Source: Rhabdophis nuchalis
Lineage: Eukaryota; Chordata; Lepidosauria; Squamata; Natricidae
NCBI GenBank assembly: GCA_039707465.1
Contig: CM077645.1
Span: 160,153,003 to 160,217,002 of the forward strand
Direction of reading: 5' to 3'
Length of the DNA: 64,000 nt
A program made the position numbers and the translations under genes. Positions 11,168-22,935 of the stretch are shown in pieces. The notes under the pieces are model-generated. The model was given only the letters and a program-made list of their open reading frames with translations, was not told the DNA's origin and did not search any database. Each line of letters begins with the position of its first letter. The stretch's first letter is position 1.

Positions 11168-11501
11168 CAGTGATGGCTAACCTTTTTGTTGTTGGGTGCC
11201 AAATATGCCAGTGTGAGTGCACGATAGCGCCCATGCGTGCCGGCACCCATAATGCAAAGCCTCCCCCGCCGGAGACCCTCCAGAAGCAGAAAACAGATCA
11301 TTTCCAAACGTCTGGTAGGCCTGTTGGGTCCATTTCTTGCCCTCCCCAGCCTCCGGAGGCTTTCCTGAAACTTGGGGAGGGCAAAAATGGCCTCTCTCGT
11401 CCCTCCGGAAGGCCAAAAATCAGCTGGCAGGCATGTGCATGCGTGATGGAGCTGACGGCTTGTGTGCTGGCAGATATGGCTCCATAGGTTCGCCATCACA
11501 G
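11168..11501. mobile_element. hAT element, CAGTGATGGCTAACC group
   Basis: Ends CAGTGATGGCTAACC and GGTTCGCCATCACAG. Flanking ACCTACAA and ATCTACAA match at 7 of 8 positions. It lies inside CR1 copy B. The interior is GC-rich and non-coding; overlapping frames on both strands are chance. Confidence 0.9.
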
Positions 11502-12010
11502 ATCTACAACTTCTGAAGGTGAGCTATTCTACTGGTTCGCAACTTAGGCGTCCTCCTGGATACCAGGCTGTCGTTAGAAGACCACTTGACGGCCGTGGCC
11601 AGGGGGGCGTTCTACCAGGTTCACCTGGTCCATCAGTTGCGGCCCTTATTGGACCAGGACGCCCTTCGCACAGTCACTCATGCGCTCGTGACATCCCGTC
11701 TAGACTACTGCAATGCTCTCTACATGGGGCTCCCCTTGAGGTGCACCCGAAGACTACAGTTAGTCCAGAGTGCAGCCGCGCGAGCAATTATGGGAGCCCC
11801 TAGGTGCTCCCATGTAACACCCCTCTTGCGTGAGCTGCACTGGCTGCCTGTGGCCTTTCGGGTGCGCTTCAAGGTGCTGATCATCATCTTTAAAGTGCTC
11901 CATGGCATGGGACCTAGTTATCTACGGGATCGCATCCTACCCCATACATCCCTGCGGCCGATTCGCTCCCACAGAGAAGGACTTCTCCGGGTGCCGTCCA
12001 CTAGGCAATG

Positions 12011-12080
12011 CCAGCGGGCAACGACCTACCCCCTGAACTCAGAATACCAGCGGGAACGACCTACCCCCTGAACTCAGAAT
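12011..12080 (+). repeat. Tandem 35-bp duplication in L2
   Basis: Two adjacent units (12011-12045 and 12047-12080), each starting CCAGCGGG and ending GAACTCAGAAT, replace the segment that other copies use to encode AFSVAGPALWNDLPP. Confidence 0.9.
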
Positions 12081-12357
12081 GACCACGGACCTCCGTTCTT
12101 GTCGCCAGAAACTCTAGACCTACCTTTTCCAACAGGCCGGCCTGGCCTAACTCTACCTAGCCTTTAGCCTGACATCAAATTGTTTTAATTGGTTTTTTAA
12201 GGGTAATAGCTTAATTTATTGTAAATTTTAGCACAGGGTGAATAATTTAATTTGATTTTAAATTTTGTATATTGTCATGGTTTTATATGCTTTTTAAATT
12301 TCCTGTGCACCGCCCCAAGTCCCTTTTTGGGAAAGGGAGCGGTATATAAGTTAAATA

Positions 12358-12386
12358 AATCTAATCTAATCTAATCTAATCTAATC
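12358..12386 (+). repeat. (TCTAA)n L2 tail
   Basis: Five to six pentamer units at the 3' end of the L2 copy. Confidence 0.9.
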
Positions 12387-12660
12387 AATGCCTTCACTGT
12401 TAGGAAATTTCTCCTTAGTTATAGGTTGCTTCTCTCCTTGATTAGTTTCCACCCATTGTTTCTTGTCCTGCCTTCTGGTGACTTGAAAATAAGTTGGACC
12501 CCTCTTCTTTGTGGCAGTCCTTCAAATGCTGAAATACTGCTATCATGTCACCCCAGCCCTTCTTTTCTGTAAACTAGCCATTCAATTGTTCTTCATTTGT
12601 TTTGTTTTTTCCTCCAGGCCCTTAATCATCTTAGTTGCTCTTCTTTCATGTTTTGTTCAT

Positions 12661-12835
12661 GTTATCATTTTATTTATTCGATTTGTTAACCGCACCAATC
12701 TCCGTCGAGACGGACTCTGGGCAGTGCACAGGACATTAAAATATACAATAAATAACAATATACAAAAGTTTAAAAAAAATTAAATAGAAAACCTGTGCTA
12801 AAATCCCATTAAAAAACCTATCTAACCTAAAGAGA
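12661..12835 (-). mobile_element. L2 3' end fragment
   Basis: The plus strand shows antisense L2 words: TTTATTTATTCGATTTGTTA, AACCGCACCAATCTC, GGCAGTGCACAGGACATT and a CTGTGCTAAAATCCC block. It adjoins the end of CR1 copy B. Confidence 0.75.
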
Positions 12836-14131
12836 CCAATTTCTCCTATCAGTTCTGTTTCCAACAAGTGTTTCACTTCTTTTATTCTTAAGAGAGGACC
12901 ACCACCAGTAAGGAGCCTACAGATTAACAGCCCTTTGCAGGCTGAATGCTCTCTTTTAGGACATCACCATATGAATTAAAAGAATCCAAAGTACCTTCTT
13001 TTTTTAAAAGAGGGGGGGGAGAGAGGGAGAGGGGAGAGGGAGAGAGAGAGAGAGAGAGAAAAAGCTTGAAAAAAAGCTTGTATTTACAACTGTTTAGAAT
13101 TATGGGCATGTTGCCTTTTTTATACCTTTTATATTTACGACCTAGCTGTTTGTTTGTTTATTTATGCATGCCTTTTCTGGCAGTAGTGATGCTCACTTAG
13201 CATAGAAGCATAAGTCATTCCAAATTCTCCCCAGCTTTCCTTATTCCCAGGCTATCACACGGGCACTAAAATCATGTCCCAAGCAGCATTCCATTGTGAC
13301 TAAGGCTTCTATAAAACTTTAGTCAATAAGTGTTTAATACAGCTATCGACAAAGGTTTATGGGATCCTGATTCATAAAGGGACTAAAGCTTACGTTATTG
13401 AGCACCGTTCATGATTTGCATTCTAAATCACCTTGCAAATTGATGACACTTATCTGGAAAGAAAAGTTAAAAAGTTCAGTGTTAAGCAGTACCTGATTAA
13501 GTATCAAACCAAATACAACCATAAAAGAGATTTATATGATCCAGAACACCTTGTTCTAATTGGAAAAAGGGATATTTATGGCAAATAACAAAGGAACAAA
13601 GAGTTTACACTTTTAATTTATTTCTAAGTGCCACAGATGCTGGCCTTGTGGTAGTATCTTTCTGAATGACTTTAAAGATGGTGAAAGTGATGTTGATGAC
13701 AGACATAAATGCCCACATAGCAATACTTACTAATTTATGGTTACACTTGCATGGGAATGGATTGATGTTGTTAGAATCCTAGAATTAAAGAGAATAAGGT
13801 TGCTTTTCAACTTTTTCTTTTCATTTAGACAGCTATCGCTATAGAGAAGAAGACAAACTTTCATGGACATTAAATATAGTATAAATGAAACTGAAATTCT
13901 GGGTCAGTAGACACCAGGTACTGTACTTTCATAGTTTATAGCCTGAATGCAATTTTCCATGATTATCCAAACTACTATAAATACAAGGGCCCAACGTGCA
14001 GTGTATGAACTGTAGTAGTTCCAAATGAACAGTTCACATTATGTGATCACTGTTTCATTCAATTGTAAGTGTGCTTAGCATTTCAGGCATAACATTAAAG
14101 CATGTTTGCCAAAGACAATTGTTGCTTTGTA
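12836..14131. other. No gene seen; purine tract inside
   Basis: A GA-rich tract occupies about 13008-13060. The rest is AT-rich and unique-looking. No coding signal. Confidence 0.5.
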
Positions 14132-14716
14132 GCCATATAGGGCTCAATGGCTAAGATGCTGAGTTTGTCTATCAGAAAAGTTGGCAGTTTGGCGGTTCGA
14201 ATCCCTAGTGCCACATAATGGAGTGAGCTCCCGTTACTTGTCCCAGCTTCTGCCAACCTAACAGTTCGAAAGCACATAAAAAATGCAAGTAGAAAAAAAT
14301 AGGAACCATCTTTGGTGGGAACAGCATTCCATGCGTCTTTGGGAATTTGGTCATGCCAGCCACATGACAACAAAGACGTCTTTGGACAGCACTGGCTCTT
14401 CGGCTTTGAAACAGAGAGGAGCACCGTCCCCTAGAGCAGGGGTCTCCAACCCCCGGGCCGCGGACCGGTGCCGGTCCGTGGCTGGGTGGGAGCTGGGCCG
14501 CAGGGCTGGAGAGGAGGAGGAGGGAGGAGGGGGCAGCCCCCTGAGCAGAGCGCACGGGAGAATGCAGGCGCGGCTGTTTGCGCCGTTGGAGTGTGGCTCT
14601 TCCTCCTCCCTCATCGGCGGAGGGACTCCTGGGCGCCGATTCCCTTCCCTGCTGGCATGCCGGCCACTCGGTTTTTTCCAGGGGCTGCGGAGGCTCCGCC
14701 AGGGGGGGAAGGAACT

Positions 14717-14949
14717 GGCTGGAGAGGAGGAGGAGGGAGGAGGGGGCAGCCCATTGGGCAGAGCGCGCGGGAGAACGCAGGAGGATGGTGGGGGCTCTTC
14801 CTCCACCCTCGTCGGGAGGGTTGCTCCGGCGGCGCACAGGAGTCCCTCCGTCGACGAGGGTGGAGGAAGAGTCCCCACCATCCTCCTGCATTCTCTCGCG
14901 CGCTCTGCCCAATGGGCTGCCCCCTCCTCCCTCCTCCTCCTCTCCAGCC
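14717..14949. repeat. 97-nt inverted repeat inside hAT
   Basis: The left arm 14717-14813 and right arm 14853-14949 are reverse complements with a few mismatches (starting GGCTGGAGAGGAGGAGG, ending CTCCAGCC), separated by about 39 nt. Confidence 0.85.
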
Positions 14950-15180
14950 CTGCAGCCACGGAGCCTGACTGAGCGAACGAGCAACCAAGCGCGGCAGGCG
15001 AGCTGAGGAGGCTGGGGGGGGGGCGACGACAGACACACATAGAGAGCCAGAGAGAGGGAGGGAGGGAGAGAAAGATAGACAGAGACACAGAATGAGTGAT
15101 TGAGTGAACGCAAGACAGACAGACAGACACACGCACACACACATAGAGTGACAGAGATGGGCGGATGAAGGAGAGAGACA

Positions 15181-15229
15181 GAGAAAGAAAGAGAAAGAAA
15201 TAGCGAGAGAAAGGGAAAGAGAGAAAGAG

Positions 15230-15308
<79 letters not shown>
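15181..15308 (+). repeat. (GAAA)n microsatellite
   Basis: Impure at the left, pure GAAA units from about 15229. The opposite strand gives a Phe-Leu-Ser frame that is not a protein. Confidence 0.95.
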
Positions 15309-15579
15309 ACTTATGACTACAGTTGAGGCCAAAAGTTTGGTTGCTAACCAAGATCATTGTTAAGTGAGTTTCACATTTTCCAAGTTGGCCCCGCCCACCC
15401 AGTCACATGACTGCTGAGCCACTCAGCCGGTCCGCAGAATTTTCTTTAAAATGAAACCGGTCCCTGGTGAAAAAAAGGTTGGGGACCCCTGCCCTAGAGT
15501 CTGGAACAACTAGCACATATATGCAAAGGGAACATTTACCTTTTACCTTTAACCATATTAGGGATTCTTTAAAACCATA

Positions 15580-15940
15580 CGTAGTCTTCAACTAACGACC
15601 ACAACTGAGTCCAACATTTCTGTTGTTAAATGAATTTTGCCTCATTTTATGACTGTTCTTGCACAGTTGTTAAGTGAATCACTGCAGGTATTAAGTTACT
15701 AAGTCCCTATTGACTTTGCTTGTCAGAAGGTCACAAATGGTGATCAGATGATCCCCCCCCCCAAGGACATTGCAACCATCATAAATATGACTCAGTTGCC
15801 AAGCATCTGAATTTTTCTCACACGACCATGGGGATGCTACAATGGTTGCAAGTGTGAAAAGCGGTCATAGGTCACTTTTTTCAGTGCCGTTGTAACTTTG
15901 AATGGTCATTAAATGAACTGTTGTAAGTTGAGGACTACCA
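15580..15940. mobile_element. Non-autonomous DNA element, mariner-like ends
   Basis: Left end GTAGTCTTCAACTAACGACC and right end TTGTAAGTTGAGGACTAC are inverted copies. TA dinucleotides lie within two or three bases of each end. The best-preserved copy in the window of the family at 1668, 7776 and 31681. Non-coding. Confidence 0.8.
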
Positions 15941-15981
15941 ATACTTCTTTCCCATTTAGATCTGTCAGGCAGGAGCTAAAG

Positions 15982-16051
15982 CTCTGCTGGCTGGAGAATT
16001 CTGGCAGTTGAAGTCCACAAGTCTTAAAGTGGCCAAGTTTGGGAACCTCTG
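15982..16051. mobile_element. Half of a palindromic hAT MITE
   Basis: Only one arm of the hairpin is present: it starts at the palindrome centre (CTCTGCTGGCTGGAG) and ends in the terminal repeat TTTGGGAACCTCTG. It is nevertheless flanked by a perfect 8-bp repeat AGCTAAAG (15974-15981 and 16052-16059). Confidence 0.8.
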
Positions 16052-16059
16052 AGCTAAAG

Positions 16060-16737
16060 TAACCATAGTGACAGAAGAATATTTGAAATGTGCTTTGTTT
16101 CTCCTTCCACCAAACACAACTATCAATCAACTATCAATCAACTATCACAACTATCATATCTTATGATTTAATGGCACGCAAGTAGTTTGGATACAAATAA
16201 TGAAAGACAAAGTTTCCTTAATGAGATTTCAGTCAACTAAGCATGGAACTACAGCTTGCTAGTGGCAAGAACACCCCGCCAAGGAAAGCTTATTATGACA
16301 GCCTCTCTTTTAGATTTTAAGATAAGGGGAGGAAATTCACACTTTTGGCAGAGGACTATCCCAATCTGGCATTTTTTCTCATAAGGATTTGAGAACCAAA
16401 TCCTTGTAACAGTTTACCAGTCCACAAGATATATCCCCAAGTTGCTTAACCTTTAAAAAGCATGGCACAGTTACAGCAGAGCTACAGGGCTGCCATATGC
16501 ACATTGTCTTTGGTGGTTCTTACAACAAACACATGACCATAAACACATTTATTTGTTCATTGGGTAGTATTCCCCCAGCCCACCCCAACAACCGTCTGAG
16601 ATGTGTTGCGCTGAGACAAAATAAGTAGTATAAAAGAGTAGGATAAATATTTGGTTCTCAGCAGAAATCAGATTATAATGATTATAATAGAAGAAATATA
16701 GTGGTTTAAAGCCATTCGTTTTTCCTTAAGATGATGG
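16060..16737. other. No gene seen
   Basis: Unique-looking AT-rich sequence. It begins with three short ACTATCAATCA-type repeats near 16120-16150. Confidence 0.45.
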
Positions 16738-17387
16738 GATCTACCCAGTGGTGAGATTCAAATAATTTAAGAACCGGTTCCCCCAGGGTCAGGTTGGCTG
16801 ACATGGGAGCCATGGCCCATCCTCAAGCTCCAGGTCCACCACACATGCAGAACAAACCTTCCACAACAGCCAACCTGACCCTGGGCGAACAAGTTGTTAA
16901 ATTAACCATCTGACACTATCGAAGTGAATCCTGGGTGCTGCACTGTGCTGCAATGGAGAAACGGGAAATTGAGCGGCCGGCACAAGGAAAGAAGGAGGGG
17001 CAGGGCAGTGGTGGGATTCAAAACTTTCTACTACCAGCTCGGTGGACATGGCTAGGGGCAGGGCCATTTGACTGAGTGGGCATGACCAACATGATGTCAC
17101 TCATGCCCACGTCAAATCAATCAAATGCCCCCCACCTAGTCATGCCCACAGGAAAAGACAGGAGAATTTTTAGGATTTTTCCCTATCTACCCCACCCTCC
17201 CTTCACTAATCACCCCTGTTTCCCCGCTTCCTCCCCACCATCATCTCTTTGGTTGCTTACCTTCCATGGCGGCTGGTCCAATCTAGAAGACAAGCTGACC
17301 GGAGGACTTTTCAGTGGCCTGCAGCCAACCATCAGCCTCTTTGAGCAGGGGTCCCCAACCTTTTTTGCACCAGGGACCGGTTTCATT

Positions 17388-18635
<1,248 letters not shown>

Positions 18636-19226
18636 AGGGGGAATAGGTGGCGCATGCACACGTGGGGGGGTATGACTCGGCTCACTCGCCCCTCTAGGGC
18701 CCCCAACGGCGTGAGTGGCCACACCTGCACTCTCCTGCCCCCGGTGCAGAGGACCGGGGGGCTGCCCCGTCCTCCCTCCTCCTTCTCTCCGGCCCTGTGG
18801 CCCGGTTCCTATCAAGCCACGGACCGGCACCAGTCCATGGACTGGGGGTTGGGGACCCCTGTCTTTGAGAACCGGTATGTAAAGAGGCACCACAAGTGAG
18901 CAGTGACTGGATGGGCGGGATGAGCAACTGGTGAGAGGGGGACCAGTTTGAGGACGTGGCCAGCCAGCCATTTCTACCTATTTGCCGAACTGGGCAAAAT
19001 TTCCGCCACTGGTTTGGTGAACCAGCTGAATCCCACCTCTGGAGCAGGAAGAAGAAAGAGGGAAAGTGGCCTTCTCCTTCCCTCGTACCAGCTGCTCTGT
19101 TGCCCATTTCTCCATTGCTGCACAGCGCCCAGCATCCAATTTAATAGCAGGGCATGGGTGATTTACTGTAACAAATGGTTTGCCTAAACCAGTGTAAAAC
19201 AGCCGAATCCCACCACTGGATCTACC

Positions 19227-20569
19227 TATAAAATAGAGAATGAATGAGACATCAGGGCTCGTATTGAAATCACCATATTACCCAGAATTTGACAGAAACG
19301 GTAATCTGTTATAGGCAAAGTTCTTTTCGCTTATATTGCTCTCATCAACTTTTAGACAAATAAATTGCTCCCAAGACACCTGTATATTCATATTCATTGC
19401 TTTATAGCACACTTATTATTGAATAAACAGGGAATAATCATATTACCTTCATTTAGTTACTTAAATTTAAATGAATTTTAATTTTAGAGCATAGTTCACC
19501 ATCCGCATTCCACTCACAGGCCACATGCTCAAATATGATCTTGTACCTTATCAACTATTTATTGATTGATTAAAATTATATTCTTTCTTTCAAATTCCAA
19601 GACTGCTGCAGATATCTAGCATTGTTAAAATATAGATAAAAATGTTCATTTTAAAACATAACAGTCTAAAGTTTTTAAAGTGTGTAAATAAAACACATTT
19701 TTTTTTAAAAAATGAACAAAATCTACCAATCAAAATACATTAAAATAAAAAAGAAAGACAATAGGGCAGCTTGGAAGTACAATATTTATTTAAATAAAAA
19801 TGTTTTTGCTGGATGGGGGAGCATGGATCTATAACCTAATCCTGCTTTGGCATGTTCTCTTGAACCCTGACGCAAATCTTTGGGAGGCAGTTCAGGGGAT
19901 AACAAGAGGGATTAACAAGACACTGTTTTTCAAGCTTCCTCAGTTCTGTTTTCAGGAACCAAGTCATTATGTTGTGACAAGCAACAGGAATGTAGCATGC
20001 CAATTGCTCCCAAGCATTATTAAAAATATTACATGTGTAACCAGAATATATACTATTCTGATTTTCAAAAATATGACTATTTTCATTCACTTCCTCTTAA
20101 CATGAGACAACAATAATATTTTCAACAACTTCACACTCACCAATCTCTGTGATTCTAAAGGTATTGGCAGAATATCCTGTAGAAAATATGTTGTTCATTA
20201 CAGAATATATTTTCCTGCTCAGATATTTTTTAAAGAAAAAGCTAGTTAAAAGATTACCCAAATGTTAGGCTTGGCACTGAAGTTCTTTTACGTAAATCCT
20301 CATCAAGTATTAAATAATAGTTAAATGTGTGACACAGTGTATAATTTACATGAGAAAATTAGTAGGGCCCATGCTAATCAAAGGCACACTACGAATCTCA
20401 AGTATTCCTTTCAACAGAAAAAAGAAATATGAAGTGAAAGCAGTGTTTCTTATGCTAAATTTTACAAAGACAAATGCAAACAATAACTTCTGTATAAAAT
20501 CAGGGGAGTCCACTTATTCCATTTCTCACTTTTATTGCAGGATGGCATACCTCCTAATTTATATAGTAT
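19227..20569. other. No gene seen; AT-rich
   Basis: Unique-looking AT-rich DNA with A/T runs near 19700-19750. A 101-codon open frame at 19800-20105 has an antisense partner and no recognisable domain. Confidence 0.5.
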
Positions 20570-20662
20570 TATGTATTGATCAAATTTATATGGCCACCCA
20601 CCTCATGAGAAGTGACTCTGGGTGGCATATAACAGGGTTATAAACTTATTAAAAAGTCATTA
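20570..20662 (-). mobile_element. L2-like 3' end scrap
   Basis: AAATTTATATGGCCACCCAC followed by AAGTGACTCTGGGTGGC is the antisense of an L2-type CCGCCCAGAGTC 3' end. Short and old. Confidence 0.45.
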
Positions 20663-20752
20663 TTAAGATTTTTTTAAAAACAGTGTAATATATACTATAA
20701 AAAAGTAATATAAGAAAGCGATATATAGGCTTGTACTCTGTATAGTCTAAAT

Positions 20753-21085
20753 CAGGAGTGTCAAACTTGATTTCATTGAGGGCCACATCAGGGTTATGTT
20801 TGGCCAGGGTGGGCATGGCTGCGGTGGGCAACGGCCACAGTGGTCATCATGTTGGGGGCGCCTGTGGTGGCCCAAACGTTCTGCCAGTGAAAACAGGCTC
20901 CTGAGCTCCGTTTTTGGCTGCGACAACCTCCTGCAAACCTCTGCCAGTGTTTTCAGTGTTTCCCGTTTTTGCTGGCAGAGGCACTGCAGGCTGGTGCTTT
21001 GCTGTTTCCAGGATGGCCCTATGGGCCAGATTTAAGCACCCCATGGGCTGGATCTGGACGCCGGGCCTTGAGTTTGACACCCTTG
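20753..21085. mobile_element. hAT element, CAGGGGTGTCAAAC group
   Basis: Ends CAGGAGTGTCAAACTTGA and TTGAGTTTGACACCCTTG, with a perfect 8-bp duplication GTCTAAAT (20745-20752 and 21086-21093). A reversed relative of the same length lies at 35735-36069. The interior contains GGGCCACATCAGGG and TTTTCACTGGCAGAAC-like words shared by both. Non-coding. Confidence 0.9.
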
Positions 21086-21093
21086 GTCTAAAT

Positions 21094-21784
21094 CTACAAT
21101 GAGAACTCTTGATTGAAATAGTTGTATTCTGCACCACTGTACAGCTTAAATAACACTCTAGTCTGCTAGCAGTGATGTTGTCAACAACATTTCTGGATCC
21201 AAAACGGTTCCATATCAAATGATCCTAGCAGGAAAAAGACTGCTGCCTTTGCAAAACAAAAAACAGCTGTCCAAGCGACAATTTACATAAGAACATATAT
21301 AAAAATGCAAGCAAAATGATCACAGATTTAGAACAATAGTTATCCTATACTGTATATTGGCCTATTTATTTTCCCCCCAAAATGGGACACGAGAAAAGGC
21401 ATAAGCAAAAACGAATAGTAGAAACCAGGTTTGGGGGCTGGTCTGTTTGTTTGTCTCTCATAATATTAAAACCTACAGTGACTGGCTCTAGAAAAATAAA
21501 ATATTGGTTTGTAAAGTCCATGTTAAACTATGGCTTTAGTATCCAGCATGGCTTTAAAAGTAGGAAATTCATGAGGTTAAAATGTTTTCTCTTACTACTA
21601 TTACCTAAAATGATCTCTCAACATGAGTTATTAGGGAAACAAAATGGAAGGGAGCCCAAAATCAATTCTCAAAAAGAAATATGAAAAACTAGACTTACCA
21701 GTTGTAATCTGCAGAAATGTAAGTGAATACTAAATCAGCATTGAGAAATAGAAAATTCTAATAAAAGATAATATTTATTGCTTG
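21094..21784. other. No gene seen
   Basis: AT-rich unique-looking sequence. A 100-codon frame at 21382-21684 has no known motif. Confidence 0.45.
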
Positions 21785-21830
21785 GGGTCAACATGAGAGG
21801 ACCTTGGTGCTCTCTGTGGTTTCTTGCTTT

Positions 21831-21880
21831 CTTGCAGACATTACATTACTCAAACTAGGTAACATCATCAGTGCTAGTGA
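21831..21880 (-). ncRNA. Decayed hammerhead-ribozyme-like motif
   Basis: Minus strand: CTGATGA, then a stem-loop TGTTACC/GAGTAAT, then GTAATGTCTGC, where a hammerhead would need GAAA. The first core box is intact and stem II is partly paired, but the second core box is mutated. Penelope-like elements are known to carry hammerhead motifs, so this is probably a dead one. Confidence 0.45.
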
Positions 21881-22232
21881 GAAGTGCTGTTTGCTGTCAG
21901 GTTATACCAGTGGCTTGCCTGTCATTGTTGGTGGGGGTAGTCTTAGAGGTGCTTTGACTGGGCTGTTTGCTGTTGGCTTCTTTGGAAGTTTCTTGATTGG
22001 GGTATTGTTTACTTGATGGTTGGCCTGATGTTAACCTTGGAGTTGATCTATCCTAATCTGGATGCTGATTGCTGGTGGAGAGGTGCTTGAATCTTTTTGT
22101 TCCTTTAGGGGCTGGGTGATAGGCCCCTTTTGCATAGCCTATAGATGTTGTTAAAGTTGATGGGTTTATTGATGTCTGATTTGTCAGAGTACCAGACTTC
22201 TAGAAAATTTTTGGACTTGGCTTGGTCTAGGA

Positions 22233-22475
22233 CAGTGATGGTGAAGCTTTTTCTTATGGTGTGCCAACATGCTATCGCGTACGCACGCCTGCCCACACCA
22301 ATTCAATCCCCCCGCCCACCTGCGAGTGTGTGCGCAACACCCCCCCTCCCTCCATGCAGGCACACACTACCCCTCCCCAGGCTCTGGAGGTTTTCCTGAA
22401 GCCTGGGGAGAGTGAAAAATGGCCCCAACGAGCCAACCAGAAGTTTGGGAGCATGCCGTAGGTTCGCTATCACGG
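22233..22475. mobile_element. hAT element, CAGTGATGG group
   Basis: Left end CAGTGATGGTGAAGC, right end GGTTCGCTATCACGG, with a perfect duplication GTCTAGGA (22225-22232 and 22476-22483). It splits the Penelope relic. The interior is GC-rich with CCCCAGGCTCTGGAGG and related inverted words. Confidence 0.9.
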
Positions 22476-22812
22476 GTCTAGGATGATCATATTTATCCAA
22501 TTGAAAGTGTGGTTAAATCTGTCTATATGTTGTGAAATTAAAGAATTTTCATCATGTCTTCTGACTAGCTAGTTGGTGTTCATGGATGTGTTCTGCCAAT
22601 CTTCTGCCTGTTGGTCCTACGTAGTGGTTTTTTGCAGTCCTTATATTGTGTGTTGTAGATGACTCCTGTTTTTCTTCTGGGGTTGTTGGATCTTTTGGTC
22701 TGCTTAGGATGTTTTGAAGGGCTTTAGTTGGTTTGTGTGCTATGTTGATTCCATGTGGTTGTAGTAGTCTGTTGAGGGTTTCTGATATGGTTTCTGCCAT
22801 CTTGCTTTTTAG

Positions 22813-22935
22813 TTCTGTGCATGCGCAGAACAATTTTAATTGAACTGTGCATACGTGCAAAGCATGCTTGCAAAACATGTTCGCAAAGCACGAGCGAACC
22901 GGCAGTAAAGCCAGGCAGAATCCACCGCGGCACTA
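22813..22935. mobile_element. hAT right-end fragment, CAGTGGTGGG group
   Basis: Words GTGCATGCGCAGAAC, GAGCGAACCGGCAG and GGCAGAATCCACC match the right halves of 39220-39369 and 52082-52294. No left end is seen. Confidence 0.5.

Larger units (their letters stand above)
11535..12388 (+). mobile_element. L2-like LINE, 3' part with RT C-terminus
   Basis: The frame at 11586-12071 reads GAFYQVHLVHQLRPLL, then VTHALVTSRLDYCNALYMGLP, RLQLVQSAAARAIMG and HVTPLLRELHWLPV. This is the conserved segment after the reverse transcriptase core in L2/CR1-clade LINEs. The next segment is rearranged (see 12011-12080). The 3' end has CTGTGCACCGCCCC followed by a (TCTAA)n tail. The element is 5'-truncated and lies in CR1 copy B. 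It would have supplied target-primed reverse transcription when intact. Confidence 0.85.
10974..12660 (-). mobile_element. CR1 3' part, copy B, interrupted three times
   Basis: Antisense CR1 sequence continues in pieces at 10974-11050, 11131-11167, 11502-11534 and 12387-12660. Placed end to end these follow the order of the better copy at 45.5-46.0 kb: AGAGTTGGAAGGGACC, then CTACAACTTCTG, then AGGAAATTTCTCCTTAGTT, then CATCTTAGTTGCTC. The gaps are a SINE scrap, a hAT element and an L2 insertion. Confidence 0.8.
14437..15491. mobile_element. Charlie-like hAT element with internal inverted repeat
   Basis: Ends CAGGGGTCTCCAACCCCCGG and GGTTGGGGACCCCTG. A perfect 8-bp duplication CCCTAGAG flanks it (14429-14436 and 15492-15499). 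Inside are a 97-nt inverted repeat (14717-14813 against 14853-14949), a (GAAA)n array (15181-15308) and a cassette, 15309-15416, that also occurs in the hAT at 51684-52073. Long open frames here (up to 375 codons) come from the inverted repeat and the GAAA array, run through both strands, and have no domain. No transposase is visible, so it is non-autonomous. Confidence 0.9.
14132..15550 (+). mobile_element. tRNA-derived SINE split by a hAT element
   Basis: The SINE occupies 14132-14436 and 15492-15550. Its promoter is clear: A box GGCTCAATGGCTAAG and B box GCGGTTCGAATCCC. The body ends TTTACCTTTTACC. It was cut at CCCTAGAG by the hAT element at 14437-15491. Same family as 9301-9656. Confidence 0.9.
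21785..22812 (-). mobile_element. Penelope-like element, 3' part with GIY-YIG relic
   Basis: On the minus strand the coding relic runs INIAHKPTKALQNILSRPKD, then in a shifted frame TGVIYNTQYKDCKK, then HYVGPTGRRLAEHIHEHQLA, and after a hAT insertion LDQAKSKNFLEVWYSDKSDI and NKPINFNNIY. This is the order of the Penelope C-terminal GIY-YIG endonuclease: a GVIY half, the YVGxTGR half, and the conserved F-x-E-x-W. At least one frameshift and a Q-to-P change in YVGQTGR mark it as dead. Downstream is the 3' region with GATGTTACCTAGTTTGAG, a decayed hammerhead-like motif. The RT domain is missing. Confidence 0.85.

Noticed and set aside
11170..11499. Overlapping frames of about 100 codons on both strands
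   Set aside because: GC-rich interior of a hAT element; not conserved in sister copies at 8340, 22233 and 47280.
11586..12071. 161-codon frame considered as a host gene
   Set aside because: The words DYCNALYMGLP and RELHWLPV identify it as L2 LINE; it is a transposon fragment.
14205..15357. Long minus-strand frames rich in Phe, Leu and Ser (up to 375 codons)
   Set aside because: They translate the (GAAA)n array and the GC-rich inverted repeat of a hAT element. Several frames are open at once and none has a domain.
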